Shown: positions 52,980-60,557 of the stretch, in pieces
Numbering within the stretch: position 1 is the stretch's first letter
How the letters are laid out: each line of letters opens with the position of its first letter
From: Phenylobacterium sp.
Lineage (GTDB): Bacteria; Pseudomonadota; Alphaproteobacteria; Caulobacterales; Caulobacteraceae
Assembly: GCF_030698145.1 (NCBI RefSeq)
Contig: NZ_JAUYNW010000090.1
Coordinates: forward strand, 1-60,557
Length of the DNA: 60,557 nt
Direction of reading: 5' to 3'
The notes under the pieces: generated by a model
Databases searched by the model: none
Seen by the model: the letters and a program-made list of their open reading frames with translations, nothing else
Told to the model about the DNA's origin: nothing
Program-made: the position numbers and the translations under genes

Positions 52980-53734
52980 TGGTCGTTCCGTTCGTACTGC
53001 ATGGCGGCGAACAGGTTGGCCTCGCTGTCTTGGAAGAAGATGTGGTGGCCGACCCCCTGGATGTGGAACGGCTGGCTCAGCGCCGTCCCGCCCGCCGCCG
53101 CGATGGCGGACGCGGCGGCATGGATGTCGGCGACGCCGAAACTCACCGCCAAGCCGGGCAGGGCGCGTCCGTCGACCTGGTGGCGGGCCTGGAGCGCGCC
53201 GCCGATACCGGCGCCGTGAAGCTGCAAGAAGTCCGGCGGTCCCCAGGGCGTGAAGGTCCAGCCGAACACCTGCTCGTAGAAGGTCCGCGCGCGGCCCAGG
53301 TCGTCGGCGTTGATCGAGACGTGGCGCAGCTGGGCCGAACCCAATGCGGCGGGCGCGCCCTGCGGCGTGGCGTCACGCTCGTACTGCATGACGCCGGCGA
53401 CATTGCGCTCGGTGTCCTGGAAGAAGGCCAGGTGGCCCACGGTCTCGATGTGGAAGGGCGGCATGATCGTCGTCCCCCCGGCAGCCTGGATCGCCGCGAC
53501 CGTGCCCTCGACGTCCTCGACGCCGAAGGTGAGCTCCACGCTCGGCATGGCGTGGCCGCCGATGTCGCGGCGGCCCTGCAGGGCGCCCACGAAGCCCTGG
53601 CCGGCGCTGCGGGTCTGATAGAAGCCGGGCGGGCCCCAGGGCGTGAAGGTCCAACCCAGGGCCTGCTCGTAGAAGGCCCGCGCGCGGGGCACGTCGTCGG
53701 CGTTGATCGCGAAGTGACGGAAGGTGGCTGGCAT
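52976..53734 (-). CDS. Double VOC-domain protein, 252 aa
   Basis: Two tandem VOC modules. FRHFAINADDVPRARAFYEQ-like and LRHVSINADDLGRARTFYEQ-like starts lie near residues 4 and 130; each is followed by FGWTFTPWGPP / LGWTFTPWGPP and ends in MQYERDA / MQYERND. The halves are clearly duplicates. Members often act on extradiol substrates or bind small ligands. ATG 53734 gives the first domain intact. Divergent from an AraC regulator. Confidence 0.88.
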   Translation of the reverse strand: MPATFRHFAINADDVPRARAFYEQALGWTFTPWGPPGFYQTRSAGQGFVGALQGRRDIGGHAMPSVELTFGVEDVEGTVAAIQAAGGTTIMPPFHIETVGHLAFFQDTERNVAGVMQYERDATPQGAPAALGSAQLRHVSINADDLGRARTFYEQVFGWTFTPWGPPDFLQLHGAGIGGALQARHQVDGRALPGLAVSFGVADIHAAASAIAAAGGTALSQPFHIQGVGHHIFFQDSEANLFAAMQYERNDQ

Positions 53735-53813
53735 GGCGTCGACCTGGGCCGTGGGCTGAGGCGGCCAATCTAGGCCTTCGCCGCGTGGCGTGCTTGCGAT
53801 AGTCTGACGATTA

Positions 53814-54581
53814 ATGTCTGAAGCACGCCAAAATGCACGGGATCCCGACGGTTTTCCCGTCCGGGGCCTGGCGGTCACCTATCGCGACGGCCACCGGCTG
53901 GATCGCCATACGCACCCCTGGGCCCAGCTGGTCTACGCCGCCAGCGGCGTGATGCGCGTCTCTACGCCGGACGCTGCCTGGATCGTGCCGCCCACACGCG
54001 CCATCTGGGTGCCGGGCGGCACGCCGCACGAGATCGCCATGCGCGGGACGGTGGCCATGCGCACCCTCTACCTCGCGCCGGCCAAGGGCGATGAGCGCCA
54101 CCAGGCGTGTCGCGCCCTGGAGGTCGCGCCCCTGCTGCGCGAGCTCATCCTGCACATCGTGCGCATCGGCATGCTGGACGTGGACGACCCGGCGCACGAA
54201 CGGCTGGAGGGGCTGCTGCTCGACCTGCTGGCCGCGGGCGAGACCGCACCCCTGGTCCTGCCCCTGCCGGCCGATGCGCGGGCCCGGGGATTCGCCGAAC
54301 GCCTGCTGGCCTCGCCGGGCGAGGTCGCGCCCCTGGCTGCGCTGGCGCGAGGCTCGGGGGCGAGTTTCCGCACCCTGCAGCGCCTGTTCCTCACCGAGAC
54401 CGGCCTGTCGCTGGAGGCCTGGCGCGGCCGGGTGCGCATGCAGCAGGCTGTGGTGTCGCTGAGCGCCGGCGCCCCGGTCACCCAGGCGGCGCTGGACGCC
54501 GGCTACCGCAGCGCCTCGGCCTTCATCGCCGCCTTCAAGCGGGCGTTCGGGACCACGCCCGCCCGCTACCGGCCCCAGTAG
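53814..54581 (+). CDS. AraC family transcriptional regulator with cupin N-terminus, 255 aa
   Basis: N-terminal cupin-like sensor domain (HTHPWAQLVYAASGVM, about 32-47) and C-terminal AraC DNA-binding domain with two helix-turn-helix units (LARGSGASFRTLQRLF; VTQAALDAGYRSASAFIAAF; FGTTPARYR at the end). Probably governs the divergent VOC-methyltransferase operon from the 79-bp gap. The effector is unknown. Confidence 0.9.
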   Translation: MSEARQNARDPDGFPVRGLAVTYRDGHRLDRHTHPWAQLVYAASGVMRVSTPDAAWIVPPTRAIWVPGGTPHEIAMRGTVAMRTLYLAPAKGDERHQACRALEVAPLLRELILHIVRIGMLDVDDPAHERLEGLLLDLLAAGETAPLVLPLPADARARGFAERLLASPGEVAPLAALARGSGASFRTLQRLFLTETGLSLEAWRGRVRMQQAVVSLSAGAPVTQAALDAGYRSASAFIAAFKRAFGTTPARYRPQ

Positions 54582-54587
54582 CGCCCT

Positions 54588-55346
54588 TTAGTAGCGGTCG
54601 TAGGGATCGCGCGGCGGGGCCGAATGGCCGTCATAGCCGCGCGGCGCGGACTCGTAGTGCTCGTGGCGGGGCCGATAGGCGTCGCGGTCGTCGCGGTCAT
54701 ATTGGCGATCGTCGCAGCAGGGCGAGCGGTCGCTGTAGGCGTTGTAGCGGGCGCCGCCATAGGTGGTCGAAGACGAGTAGCTGGACCGGTACTCGTAGTT
54801 CGAGTTCGGCGTCGTCCGGCGCTCGTAATAGGTCATCGGCGGGCGTTCCTGGTCGCGCCGATAGTGCTGCTCGTCGCCGCGCTCGTAATCCCGGTCATAG
54901 CCCCGGTCGTCGCCATAGCCGTAGCCGTACTCGCGCGCCTCATACTGGTGGCCGTCATCGGCCGGAGGCCCCTCGTCCTGGTAGCTCTGATAGGCCGGGT
55001 GGTTCCAGTAGGCGGCGCTCTCGCAGGCCGCCGAGGCCGCCCCCGCCTTGGCGCCGATCACCGTGCCGGCCAGGGCTCCGAGGGCCGCGCCCTCGGCCAC
55101 GACGCCGGCCGCGGCGACCGCGCCGCCCGCGAAGCCGCCCGCGACCAGGCCGAACAGGCCCCAGCCCAGGGCGCGGTTGCCGGCGGTCCGCCGGCAGGGA
55201 TCGGCCGAGCCGTAGCGGGCGGTGTCGTATTGGGGCGCCGACGGCGGGCCGTAACGCTCATAGCTCTGCGCCTGGGCCATGCCACCCGCGAACACGGTCG
55301 CAACGGTGACGGCGGCCAGCACCGCATGTTTCTGACGGAGCTTCAT
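54588..55346 (-). CDS. Exported glycine-zipper protein with Tyr/Asp/Arg-rich tail, 252 aa
   Basis: Signal peptide ending AQA-Q at about residue 26. A hydrophobic Gly/Ala-rich region (about 55-105; GGFAGGAVAAAGVVAEGAALG) is a glycine-zipper type membrane insert like that in Rickettsia 17-kDa antigen or RcnB-neighbouring proteins. The remaining half is very rich in Tyr, Asp, Arg and Ser (RDYERGDEQHYRRDQERPP and so on), low-complexity and presumably disordered. I do not recognise an orthologous name. ATG 55346 gives a short N-region. Confidence 0.8.
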   Translation of the reverse strand: MKLRQKHAVLAAVTVATVFAGGMAQAQSYERYGPPSAPQYDTARYGSADPCRRTAGNRALGWGLFGLVAGGFAGGAVAAAGVVAEGAALGALAGTVIGAKAGAASAACESAAYWNHPAYQSYQDEGPPADDGHQYEAREYGYGYGDDRGYDRDYERGDEQHYRRDQERPPMTYYERRTTPNSNYEYRSSYSSSTTYGGARYNAYSDRSPCCDDRQYDRDDRDAYRPRHEHYESAPRGYDGHSAPPRDPYDRY

Positions 55347-55436
55347 CGATCGTCCTTCAACACCCACACAGATCCTGCGGCCAGGATAGGCTTGTCCGGG
55401 GCGTCCGTGAAACCAAGACAACCTGCGAGATAGTTC

Positions 55437-56606
55437 TCAACCCTGCCGGCGCGACAGCTCCCGCGCCCGGGCCAGCCGCTCGATCCCGGCGTCCAGGGTG
55501 ACGTCGGCCTTGGCCAGGCACAGGCGCAGTATGGTGGTCACCGGGTCCTGCTCGTAGAGCGCCGACACCGGAATGGCCGCCACGCCGGCCTCCGTCACCG
55601 CCCGCAGGCAGAAGGCCCGGTCCGGCTCGGTCACGCCGGAGGCGGGCAGGTCCACATTGAGGAAATAGGTGCCTTGGGTCGGCAGGGTGACGAACCCCTC
55701 CCGCGCCAGACCCTGGGCCAGCCGGTCGCGGGACCGCGCCAGATCGAGCGGCATCTGGACGAACCAGTCGGCGCTATTGTCCAGGCCCCAGGCGACCGCG
55801 GCCTGTAGGTTGGGCGGGGTGGTGAAGGTCAGGAACTGGTGGGCGCGGGCGAGCGCGTGGGTCAGGGCCGGAGCGGCGCAAATGAAGCCCACCTTCCAGC
55901 CGGTCAGGCCGAACATCTTGCCCGCCGAACCGATCTTCACGCAGCGTTCGCGCATGCCGGGGAAGGCGATCAGCGGCCGGTGGCGGGCGGGCGCGAACAC
56001 CACCTGCTCCCAGACCTCGTCGCAGATGGCGGTGACGTCGTGGGCGACGCAGAACTCCGCCAGCAGGGCCAGGTCCTCTTCCGGCAGGACCAGGCCGGCC
56101 GGGTTGATCGGGTTGTTCAGCACCACGAAGCGGGTCTTGTCGCTGAACGCGGCCTCCAGCATCGCGCGGTCGAAGCGCCAGTGCGGCGGCGACAGGGTCA
56201 CTAGTCGCGGCGTGCCGCCGGCGCGGCGGATCAGCGGCAGGTAGGCGTCGTAGAGCGGCTGGAAGGTCACCACCTCGTCGCCCGGCTCGATCAGCGACAG
56301 GAAGGTCGCCGCCAGGGCCTCGGTGGCGCCGGAGGTGACGGTGATCTCGCTGGCCCAGTCGAAGTCCAGGCCCTGGGTGCAGGCGTAGTGGCGGGCCACG
56401 GCTGCGCGCAACTCGGGCAGGCCGGCCATAGGTGGGTACTGGTTGTAGCCGTTCATGACCGCGTCGGCGGCCTTGGCGCGGATCGCCTCGGGGCCGGGGT
56501 CGTCTGGGAAACCCTGGCCCAGATTGACAGCCCCGTGCTGGCGCGCGAGCCCGGACATCTCCTCGAAGATGGTGGTGGGCAGGTTTGCGAAGACCGGATT
56601 CGCCAT
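55437..56606 (-). CDS. PLP-dependent aminotransferase, class I/II (YbdL/KAT-like), 389 aa
   Basis: Fold type I transaminase. NLGQGFPDDPGP, GYNQYPPMAGLPELR, TSGATEALAATFLSLI, NNPINPAGLV, DEVWEQVVF and SAGKMFGLTGWKVGF (the Lys of SAGK binds PLP) are typical of methionine/kynurenine-type aminotransferases. Probably transfers the amino group of methionine or aromatic amino acids; not certain. ATG 56606 gives the canonical length. Divergent from a GNAT gene. Confidence 0.9.
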   Translation of the reverse strand: MANPVFANLPTTIFEEMSGLARQHGAVNLGQGFPDDPGPEAIRAKAADAVMNGYNQYPPMAGLPELRAAVARHYACTQGLDFDWASEITVTSGATEALAATFLSLIEPGDEVVTFQPLYDAYLPLIRRAGGTPRLVTLSPPHWRFDRAMLEAAFSDKTRFVVLNNPINPAGLVLPEEDLALLAEFCVAHDVTAICDEVWEQVVFAPARHRPLIAFPGMRERCVKIGSAGKMFGLTGWKVGFICAAPALTHALARAHQFLTFTTPPNLQAAVAWGLDNSADWFVQMPLDLARSRDRLAQGLAREGFVTLPTQGTYFLNVDLPASGVTEPDRAFCLRAVTEAGVAAIPVSALYEQDPVTTILRLCLAKADVTLDAGIERLARARELSRRQG

Positions 56607-56646
56607 TCGCCTTGCCTAGCACAGCTTCCGCTCCAATATCGAAGCC

Positions 56647-57102
56647 GTGAAGATCGTCGATTTCGAACCCCGGCACGCGGAAGCCTGGCGCACGCTGAAC
56701 GAGGCGTGGATCGGCAAGTATTTCACCATCGAGCCCAAGGACCGCGAGGTGCTGGACGATCCGCTGGGCAAGATTCTCGCCAAGGGCGGCCACATCTTCA
56801 TGGCTGAACAGGACGGCGAGGTGGTCGGCTGTGTCGGGATGATCGCCCTGGCCGACGGCGGGTTCGAGGTGGCCAAGATGACGGTGACCGAGGCCGCCCG
56901 CGGCACGGGCCTGGGCCGCGTGCTGATGCAGGCCTGCATCGACAAGGGCAGGGCGCTCGACGCGCCGCGCCTCTATCTGGAAACCAATTCCAGCCTGGGC
57001 CCGGCCTTAGGGCTCTACCGCGCCATGGGCTTCGTGGACCTGCCCCCCGCCGAGACTCCCTACGCCCGGGCCGACGTGTTCATGGAGTTGGTGCTGGGGT
57101 GA
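56647..57102 (+). CDS. GNAT family N-acetyltransferase, 151 aa
   Basis: Short GNAT with FIFMAEQDGEVVGCVGMI-like beta hairpin, KMTVTEAARGTGLGRVLMQACI (pyrophosphate loop ARGTGLG, about residues 85-91) and ETNSSLGPALGLYRAMGF near the end. ATG 56647 begins with MKIVDFEPRHAEAW, typical of the family. Monocistronic. Ends before a palindromic intergenic repeat. Confidence 0.88.
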   Translation: MKIVDFEPRHAEAWRTLNEAWIGKYFTIEPKDREVLDDPLGKILAKGGHIFMAEQDGEVVGCVGMIALADGGFEVAKMTVTEAARGTGLGRVLMQACIDKGRALDAPRLYLETNSSLGPALGLYRAMGFVDLPPAETPYARADVFMELVLG

Positions 57103-57139
57103 GCTGACGGCTTGCCCAAGTCCACCCCACACACAAGAT

Positions 57140-57244
57140 CGTCATCCCCGATCTTGTCTCGGGGATCCATATTCGCCGCATGACAGAGCTTGGCTCAGCG
57201 AGCGCCGGGGTTATGGGTGGCCGGCACGGAGGCCGGCCATGACG
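57140..57244. repeat. Palindromic intergenic repeat element
   Basis: Outer arms CGTCAT (57140-57145) and ATGACG (57239-57244). Inside lie the hairpin CCCCGA/TCGGGG (57146-57164) and a GGCCGG-based hairpin near 57220-57238. The words CGTCATCCCCG and CGGGGATCCAT recur in intergenic repeats of many alphaproteobacterial genomes. It lies between the convergent GNAT and response-regulator genes. Confidence 0.75.
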
Positions 57245-57276
57245 AGCCGAGAGGCGCGCGCGCCGAAGCCAGAAGC

Positions 57277-57642
57277 CTAGTGCTGGGTCACGTGCCGCAG
57301 GGCGTCGCCCAGGGTGCGGCGGGTCACCGGCTTGCCCAGGAAGCCGACCGGATTGATCCCGGCCATGGACTCGCGGAAGTCCTGGGTGATCGAGCCCGAC
57401 ACGAACAGCGAGCGCACGCCCAGCTCGTCATAGAGCTTGCGCGCCAGCTTGCCGCCGTCGGTGTTCTTGGCCAGGCGGATGTCCACCAGGGCGACGTCGG
57501 GGCGATCATCTTCGGCCATCTCGTAAGCGGTGCAGGCGTCGGCGGCCTCGGCGACCACCAGGTGGCCCATGTCTTCCAGCAGGCAGACGATATCGAGCGC
57601 GATCAGGGCGTCGTCCTCAACCACCATGATACGCATGGTCAT
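57277..57642 (-). CDS. Single-domain response regulator (receiver), 121 aa
   Basis: A lone CheY-like receiver. Acidic pair at about residues 10-11 (VVEDDALI), phospho-acceptor Asp54 in ALVDIRL, Thr/Ser in FVSGS, and Lys in LGKPV. No output domain, so it likely acts as a phosphate sink, a phosphorelay carrier, or by protein contact. Start ATG 57642 overlaps the kinase stop (TGATG), though ATG 57636 is also possible. Partner of the kinase upstream. Confidence 0.88.
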   Translation of the reverse strand: MTMRIMVVEDDALIALDIVCLLEDMGHLVVAEAADACTAYEMAEDDRPDVALVDIRLAKNTDGGKLARKLYDELGVRSLFVSGSITQDFRESMAGINPVGFLGKPVTRRTLGDALRHVTQH

Positions 57643-58949
57643 CACAGGCTCCTCGGGAAGACCACGGCGAAGGCGGCGCCAGCTTCCGGTTGTTCGACGA
57701 CGAAGCGTCCGCCCAGTTGCCTTGCGAGGGCCTCCACGGCCCTCATTCCCAAGCTGTTCTTGGAGCGCGGCGTGAAGCCCTTGGGCAGGCCCATGCCGTC
57801 GTCGGCAACGCTTAAGCGAAACTGCTCCCCGTCGGTTCTGAAGCCGACGTGGATCGCGCATGGCCTATCGGCTGGGCATCCATACTTCAAGGCGTTGGTG
57901 ATCAGTTCGTTGAGAATGAGCGCCAACGGCACGGCCTGCCTCAGGTCCAGCTCGTGGGCCTCGACTTCAGTCGTCAGGCGCACGTCGTCGCGGCCCAGGG
58001 AATCGACGAGGTCGTGGGCCAGGGCCTTGGCGTAATGGCCCGCGTCGAACAGGCCCACCTCGCCGCCCGACTTGTAGAGCTGCTCGTGGACCCGGCCCAC
58101 GGCCATGATCCGGTCCAGGGTCTTTTCCAACGCCTCCCGCGCCTCGCCGTCGGGCGTCGAGCGCGATTGCAGGCGCACGACGCTGGCGATCTGCTGCAGC
58201 GAATTCTTGACCCGATGATTGACCTCGTCGAGCAGCAGGGTCCTGTCGGCCAGCAGGGCGCGCAGGCGTTCGGAGGTGTCGGCCTCGGCCTCGCGGTCCA
58301 GGCTGAGGTCGCGCTGGGCCCCGATGAACAAGTAGGTCAGGGCGGCGCCGAAGCCGATCAGCAGGCAGAGCAGCACCGCGCGGATCGCCGCGGTCTGGCC
58401 CCCCCGCTCGGCCAGCAGACGAGCCTCTTCAGCTTCCAGCTCAGCGACGATGAGGCGGATGCCGTTCATCGCCGCGATGCCCTCGCCCTTCCGGATGGTC
58501 CGGATGGCGGCCACGGCGTCGCCCGAGCGACGCTGGGCCATGGTGAGGTCGATCACGGCCAGCCGCCTGGCCATCAGGGTGCGTAGACTAGCGACCCTCG
58601 CCTGTTGGATCGGGTTGTCGGCGGTCAGGACGTCGACCGCGTTGAGCCTGGACTCGGCGCGCTCACGCCCGTTCTCGATCCGCACGAGGAAGTTCCGATC
58701 GCCGGTCAGGACGTAGCCCCGCTGCGCCGACTCCGCGTCGGTCAGGGCCTGGAGCACGTCGGCGATGCCGTTGCGCACCTCGTGGGTGTGGGACACCGCG
58801 CTTGCGCTTCGGTCATACCAGACGAAAACCCCGCCCAGGCTGGCGAAGGCCAGGAACAGGGCGGCCACCGTGACGGCGAGTAGGCTGAAAGCCCGCTCGC
58901 GTGCGGCTTGGCGATTGGAACCCGAAACCTCCCCCGGATCCCGCGCCAC
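57642..58949 (-). CDS. Membrane histidine kinase with CHASE3-type sensor, HWE/HisKA_2 type, 435 aa
   Basis: Two transmembrane helices (about 22-43 and 189-209) flank a helical sensor with DAESAQRGYVLTGDRNFL, the CHASE3 signature. The kinase core is HisKA_2-like: LLLDEVNHRVKNSLQQIASVVRLQSR with His245, ELITNALKYG N-box, and a short ATPase with DDGMGLP and LGMRAVEALARQLGG. HWE/HisKA_2 kinases in this group often serve general stress or light signalling. GTG 58949 starts 3 bp after the typA stop. It phosphorylates the adjacent lone receiver, most likely. Confidence 0.88.
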   Translation of the reverse strand: MARDPGEVSGSNRQAARERAFSLLAVTVAALFLAFASLGGVFVWYDRSASAVSHTHEVRNGIADVLQALTDAESAQRGYVLTGDRNFLVRIENGRERAESRLNAVDVLTADNPIQQARVASLRTLMARRLAVIDLTMAQRRSGDAVAAIRTIRKGEGIAAMNGIRLIVAELEAEEARLLAERGGQTAAIRAVLLCLLIGFGAALTYLFIGAQRDLSLDREAEADTSERLRALLADRTLLLDEVNHRVKNSLQQIASVVRLQSRSTPDGEAREALEKTLDRIMAVGRVHEQLYKSGGEVGLFDAGHYAKALAHDLVDSLGRDDVRLTTEVEAHELDLRQAVPLALILNELITNALKYGCPADRPCAIHVGFRTDGEQFRLSVADDGMGLPKGFTPRSKNSLGMRAVEALARQLGGRFVVEQPEAGAAFAVVFPRSL

Positions 58950-58952
58950 CGG

Positions 58953-60557
58953 CTATTCTTCCTTGACGCGGCGCTTGCGGAACGACGGGTTCAGCACCTG
59001 CTTGCGCAGGCGGATCGACTTCGGCGTCACCTCGACCAGCTCGTCTTCCTCGATATAGGCGATGGCCTGTTCGAGGGTCATGCGGCGCGGCGGGGTCAGG
59101 CGCACGGCCTCGTCCTTGCCGGAGGCGCGCACATTGGTGAGCTGCTTGGCCTTCATCGGATTGACGTCAAGATCGTCGGCCCGGCTGTTTTCGCCGATGA
59201 TCATGCCCTGGTAGGTCTTCTCGCCGCCGCCCACGAACATCGTCCCGCGATCCTCGAGGTTCCACAACGCGAACGCTGCGGTTTCACCCTCGGAATTGGA
59301 GACCAGCACGCCCTTGCGGCCGGCGTCGATGGCGCCCTTGTAGGGCTCGTAGTGGCTGAACACGCGGTTCAGCACGCCCGAGCCGCGGGTGTCGGTGAGG
59401 AATTCGCCCTGGTAGCCGATCAGCGAGCGTGACGGCGACATCAGGCTGATGCGGGTCTTGCCCGCGCCCGACGGGCCCATGTCCTTCAGCTCGGCCTTCC
59501 GGGCCGACAGCTTCTCGATGACGATGCCGCTGAACTCGTCGTCGACGTCGATCATGACGTCCTCGATGGGCTCTAGGCGCGCGCCGGTCTCCGGATCGGC
59601 CTGGAAGACCACCCGCGGACGGCTGATGGAGAGCTCGAAGCCTTCGCGGCGCATGCCTTCGATCAGCACGCCCAACTGCAGTTCGCCGCGACCGGCCACC
59701 TCATAGGCGTCCTTGTCCGGGGTCTCGGTCACGCGGATGGCGACGTTGGACTGGGCTTCCTTCAGCAGGCGGTCGCGAATCACGCGGCTCTGCACCTTGT
59801 CGCCCTCGCGGCCGGCCAGCGGGCTGTCGTTCACCGAGACGGTCATGGAGATGGTCGGCGGGTCGATCGGCTGGGCGGGCAGGGCCTGGGTGACGTCCAT
59901 GGCGCACAGGGTGTCGGCCACGGTGGCCTTCGACAGGCCCGCGATAGCCACGATGTCACCGGCCTCCGCGTCCTCGATCGGCTGACGCTTCAGGCCGCGG
60001 AAGGCCAGCACCTTGGTGATGCGGCCACGCTCGACTTCCTTGCCGTCGATGCCGAGGGCGTGGATCGCCAGGCCCGGGGTGGCCTTGCCGCTCTCGATGC
60101 GGCCGGTCAGCAGGCGGCCCAGGAACGGGTCGTTCTCGATCAGCACCGAGAGGATCTGGAACGGTCCGTCCTTCTGCGCCACGGCCTTGGGCTCGGGCAC
60201 ATGGCGCACGATCATGTCGAACAGCGGCGCCAGGTTGTCGTTGGGCTTGGACATGTCCAGCGTCGCCCAGCCGTTCTTGCCCGACGCGTAGATGTGCGGG
60301 AAGTCCAGTTGCTCGTCCGTCGCGCCCATGGCGGCGAACAGGTCGAAGGCGTCGTTGAGCACGCGGTCGGGATCGGCGTGGGCCCGGTCGACCTTGTTGA
60401 GGCAGAGGATCGGCCGCAGGCCCATCTTCAGCGCCTTGCCCAGCACGAACTTGGTCTGGGGCATGACGCCCTCTTCGGCGTCCACCAGCAGGACGCAACC
60501 GTCCACCATGCCGAGGATCCGCTCGACCTCGCCGCCGAAGTCGGCGTGGCCGGGGGT
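58953..60557 (-). CDS. typA: GTP-binding protein TypA/BipA, C-terminal 535 residues, cut by window edge
   Basis: Ribosome-associated translational GTPase. The open frame runs to the last base; visible start is [16 protein letters not shown], the G3 switch II motif, then NKVD (G4). Domains II, III and V follow ([59 protein letters not shown]), and the end [18 protein letters not shown] is the family C-terminus. The first about 70 residues with the P-loop are outside. The two-component genes follow at 3 bp. Confidence 0.97.
   Translation of the reverse strand, partial: TPGHADFGGEVERILGMVDGCVLLVDAEEGVMPQTKFVLGKALKMGLRPILCLNKVDRAHADPDRVLNDAFDLFAAMGATDEQLDFPHIYASGKNGWATLDMSKPNDNLAPLFDMIVRHVPEPKAVAQKDGPFQILSVLIENDPFLGRLLTGRIESGKATPGLAIHALGIDGKEVERGRITKVLAFRGLKRQPIEDAEAGDIVAIAGLSKATVADTLCAMDVTQALPAQPIDPPTISMTVSVNDSPLAGREGDKVQSRVIRDRLLKEAQSNVAIRVTETPDKDAYEVAGRGELQLGVLIEGMRREGFELSISRPRVVFQADPETGARLEPIEDVMIDVDDEFSGIVIEKLSARKAELKDMGPSGAGKTRISLMSPSRSLIGYQGEFLTDTRGSGVLNRVFSHYEPYKGAIDAGRKGVLVSNSEGETAAFALWNLEDRGTMFVGGGEKTYQGMIIGENSRADDLDVNPMKAKQLTNVRASGKDEAVRLTPPRRMTLEQAIAYIEEDELVEVTPKSIRLRKQVLNPSFRKRRVKEE

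Overview
The window is a gene-dense, high-GC chromosomal segment from an alphaproteobacterium, most likely Caulobacterales (Phenylobacterium/Caulobacter-like). The evidence is the run ribF-ileS-lspA-DUF3035 lipoprotein, a TipF-like degenerate EAL protein, abutting GANTC (CcrM-type) sites, many acyl-CoA metabolism genes, an endonuclease-type MutL, and the alphaproteobacterial set twin-TM protein / PduO-type adenosyltransferase / etfBA / 3-hydroxybutyryl-CoA dehydrogenase. I recognise no tRNA, rRNA, CRISPR array, prophage or insertion sequence. The only repeats are short palindromic intergenic elements and an in-frame tandem repeat inside rluB.

Layout. 0-1.4 kb: groES and the 5' part of groEL (minus strand, cut by the left edge) behind a CIRCE-like element; their protein sequences look unlike alphaproteobacterial GroES/GroEL. 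1.5-10.6 kb: small metabolic and repair-type genes (VOC, P-loop kinase, acyl-CoA dehydrogenase, two GNATs, TSUP permease, NUDIX, SDR, alkyl-sulfatase-like hydrolase, DUF6265). 10.6-16.7 kb: RNA-modification genes (tadA, rluB with a very long repetitive tail, rsmD), an enoyl-CoA hydratase, an orphan YjhX-type toxin homologue and a hybrid histidine kinase. 16.7-23.8 kb: DUF2157/GDYXXLXY membrane pair, mutL, TraB/GumN homologue, PEP-mutase-like enzyme with a divergent LysR regulator, DUF3035 lipoprotein. 23.9-31.1 kb: lspA, ileS, ribF, MaoC hydratase, HAD phosphatase, tipF. 31.2-38.8 kb: short-chain acyl-CoA metabolism (3-hydroxybutyryl-CoA dehydrogenase, EtfAB, cobalamin adenosyltransferase, two TetR regulators and a probable (2S)-methylsuccinyl-CoA dehydrogenase), consistent with an ethylmalonyl-CoA pathway. 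38.9-44.7 kb: GST, alpha/beta hydrolase, unknown 335-aa protein, then a tight clpP paralogue / GH13 glucosidase / Rieske oxygenase run. 44.9-50 kb: extensin-like protein, lipid-anchored class II cytochrome c, two DUF6644-like membrane paralogues, a dimeric-barrel protein, and a three-gene exported-protein operon (DUF6152 plus two mutually similar proteins) of unknown role. 50-60.6 kb: epoxide hydrolase/SDR pair sharing a CAAAC-N4-GTTTG palindrome, GNATs, O-methyltransferase, double VOC protein, AraC regulator, glycine-zipper protein, aminotransferase, a receiver plus CHASE3/HWE-type kinase pair, and typA (cut by the right edge).

Genome style. Same-strand genes are often translationally coupled (ATGA, GTGA or TGATG overlaps). 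Six convergent pairs end by sharing a 4-bp CTAG or CTAA, so each strand's stop lies inside the other gene. Other convergent junctions are filled by palindromic repeats whose arms supply the stop codons, and one pair (rluB and enoyl-CoA hydratase) overlaps by 140 bp.

Most interesting leads: the exported DUF6152 operon beside the cytochrome/DUF6644 operon (45.7-49.9 kb), the atypical groESL, the shared CAAAC-N4-GTTTG operators, the ClpP paralogue with Asn at the catalytic Asp position, and the repeat-derived or antisense-overlapping C-terminal tails of RsmD and RluB.
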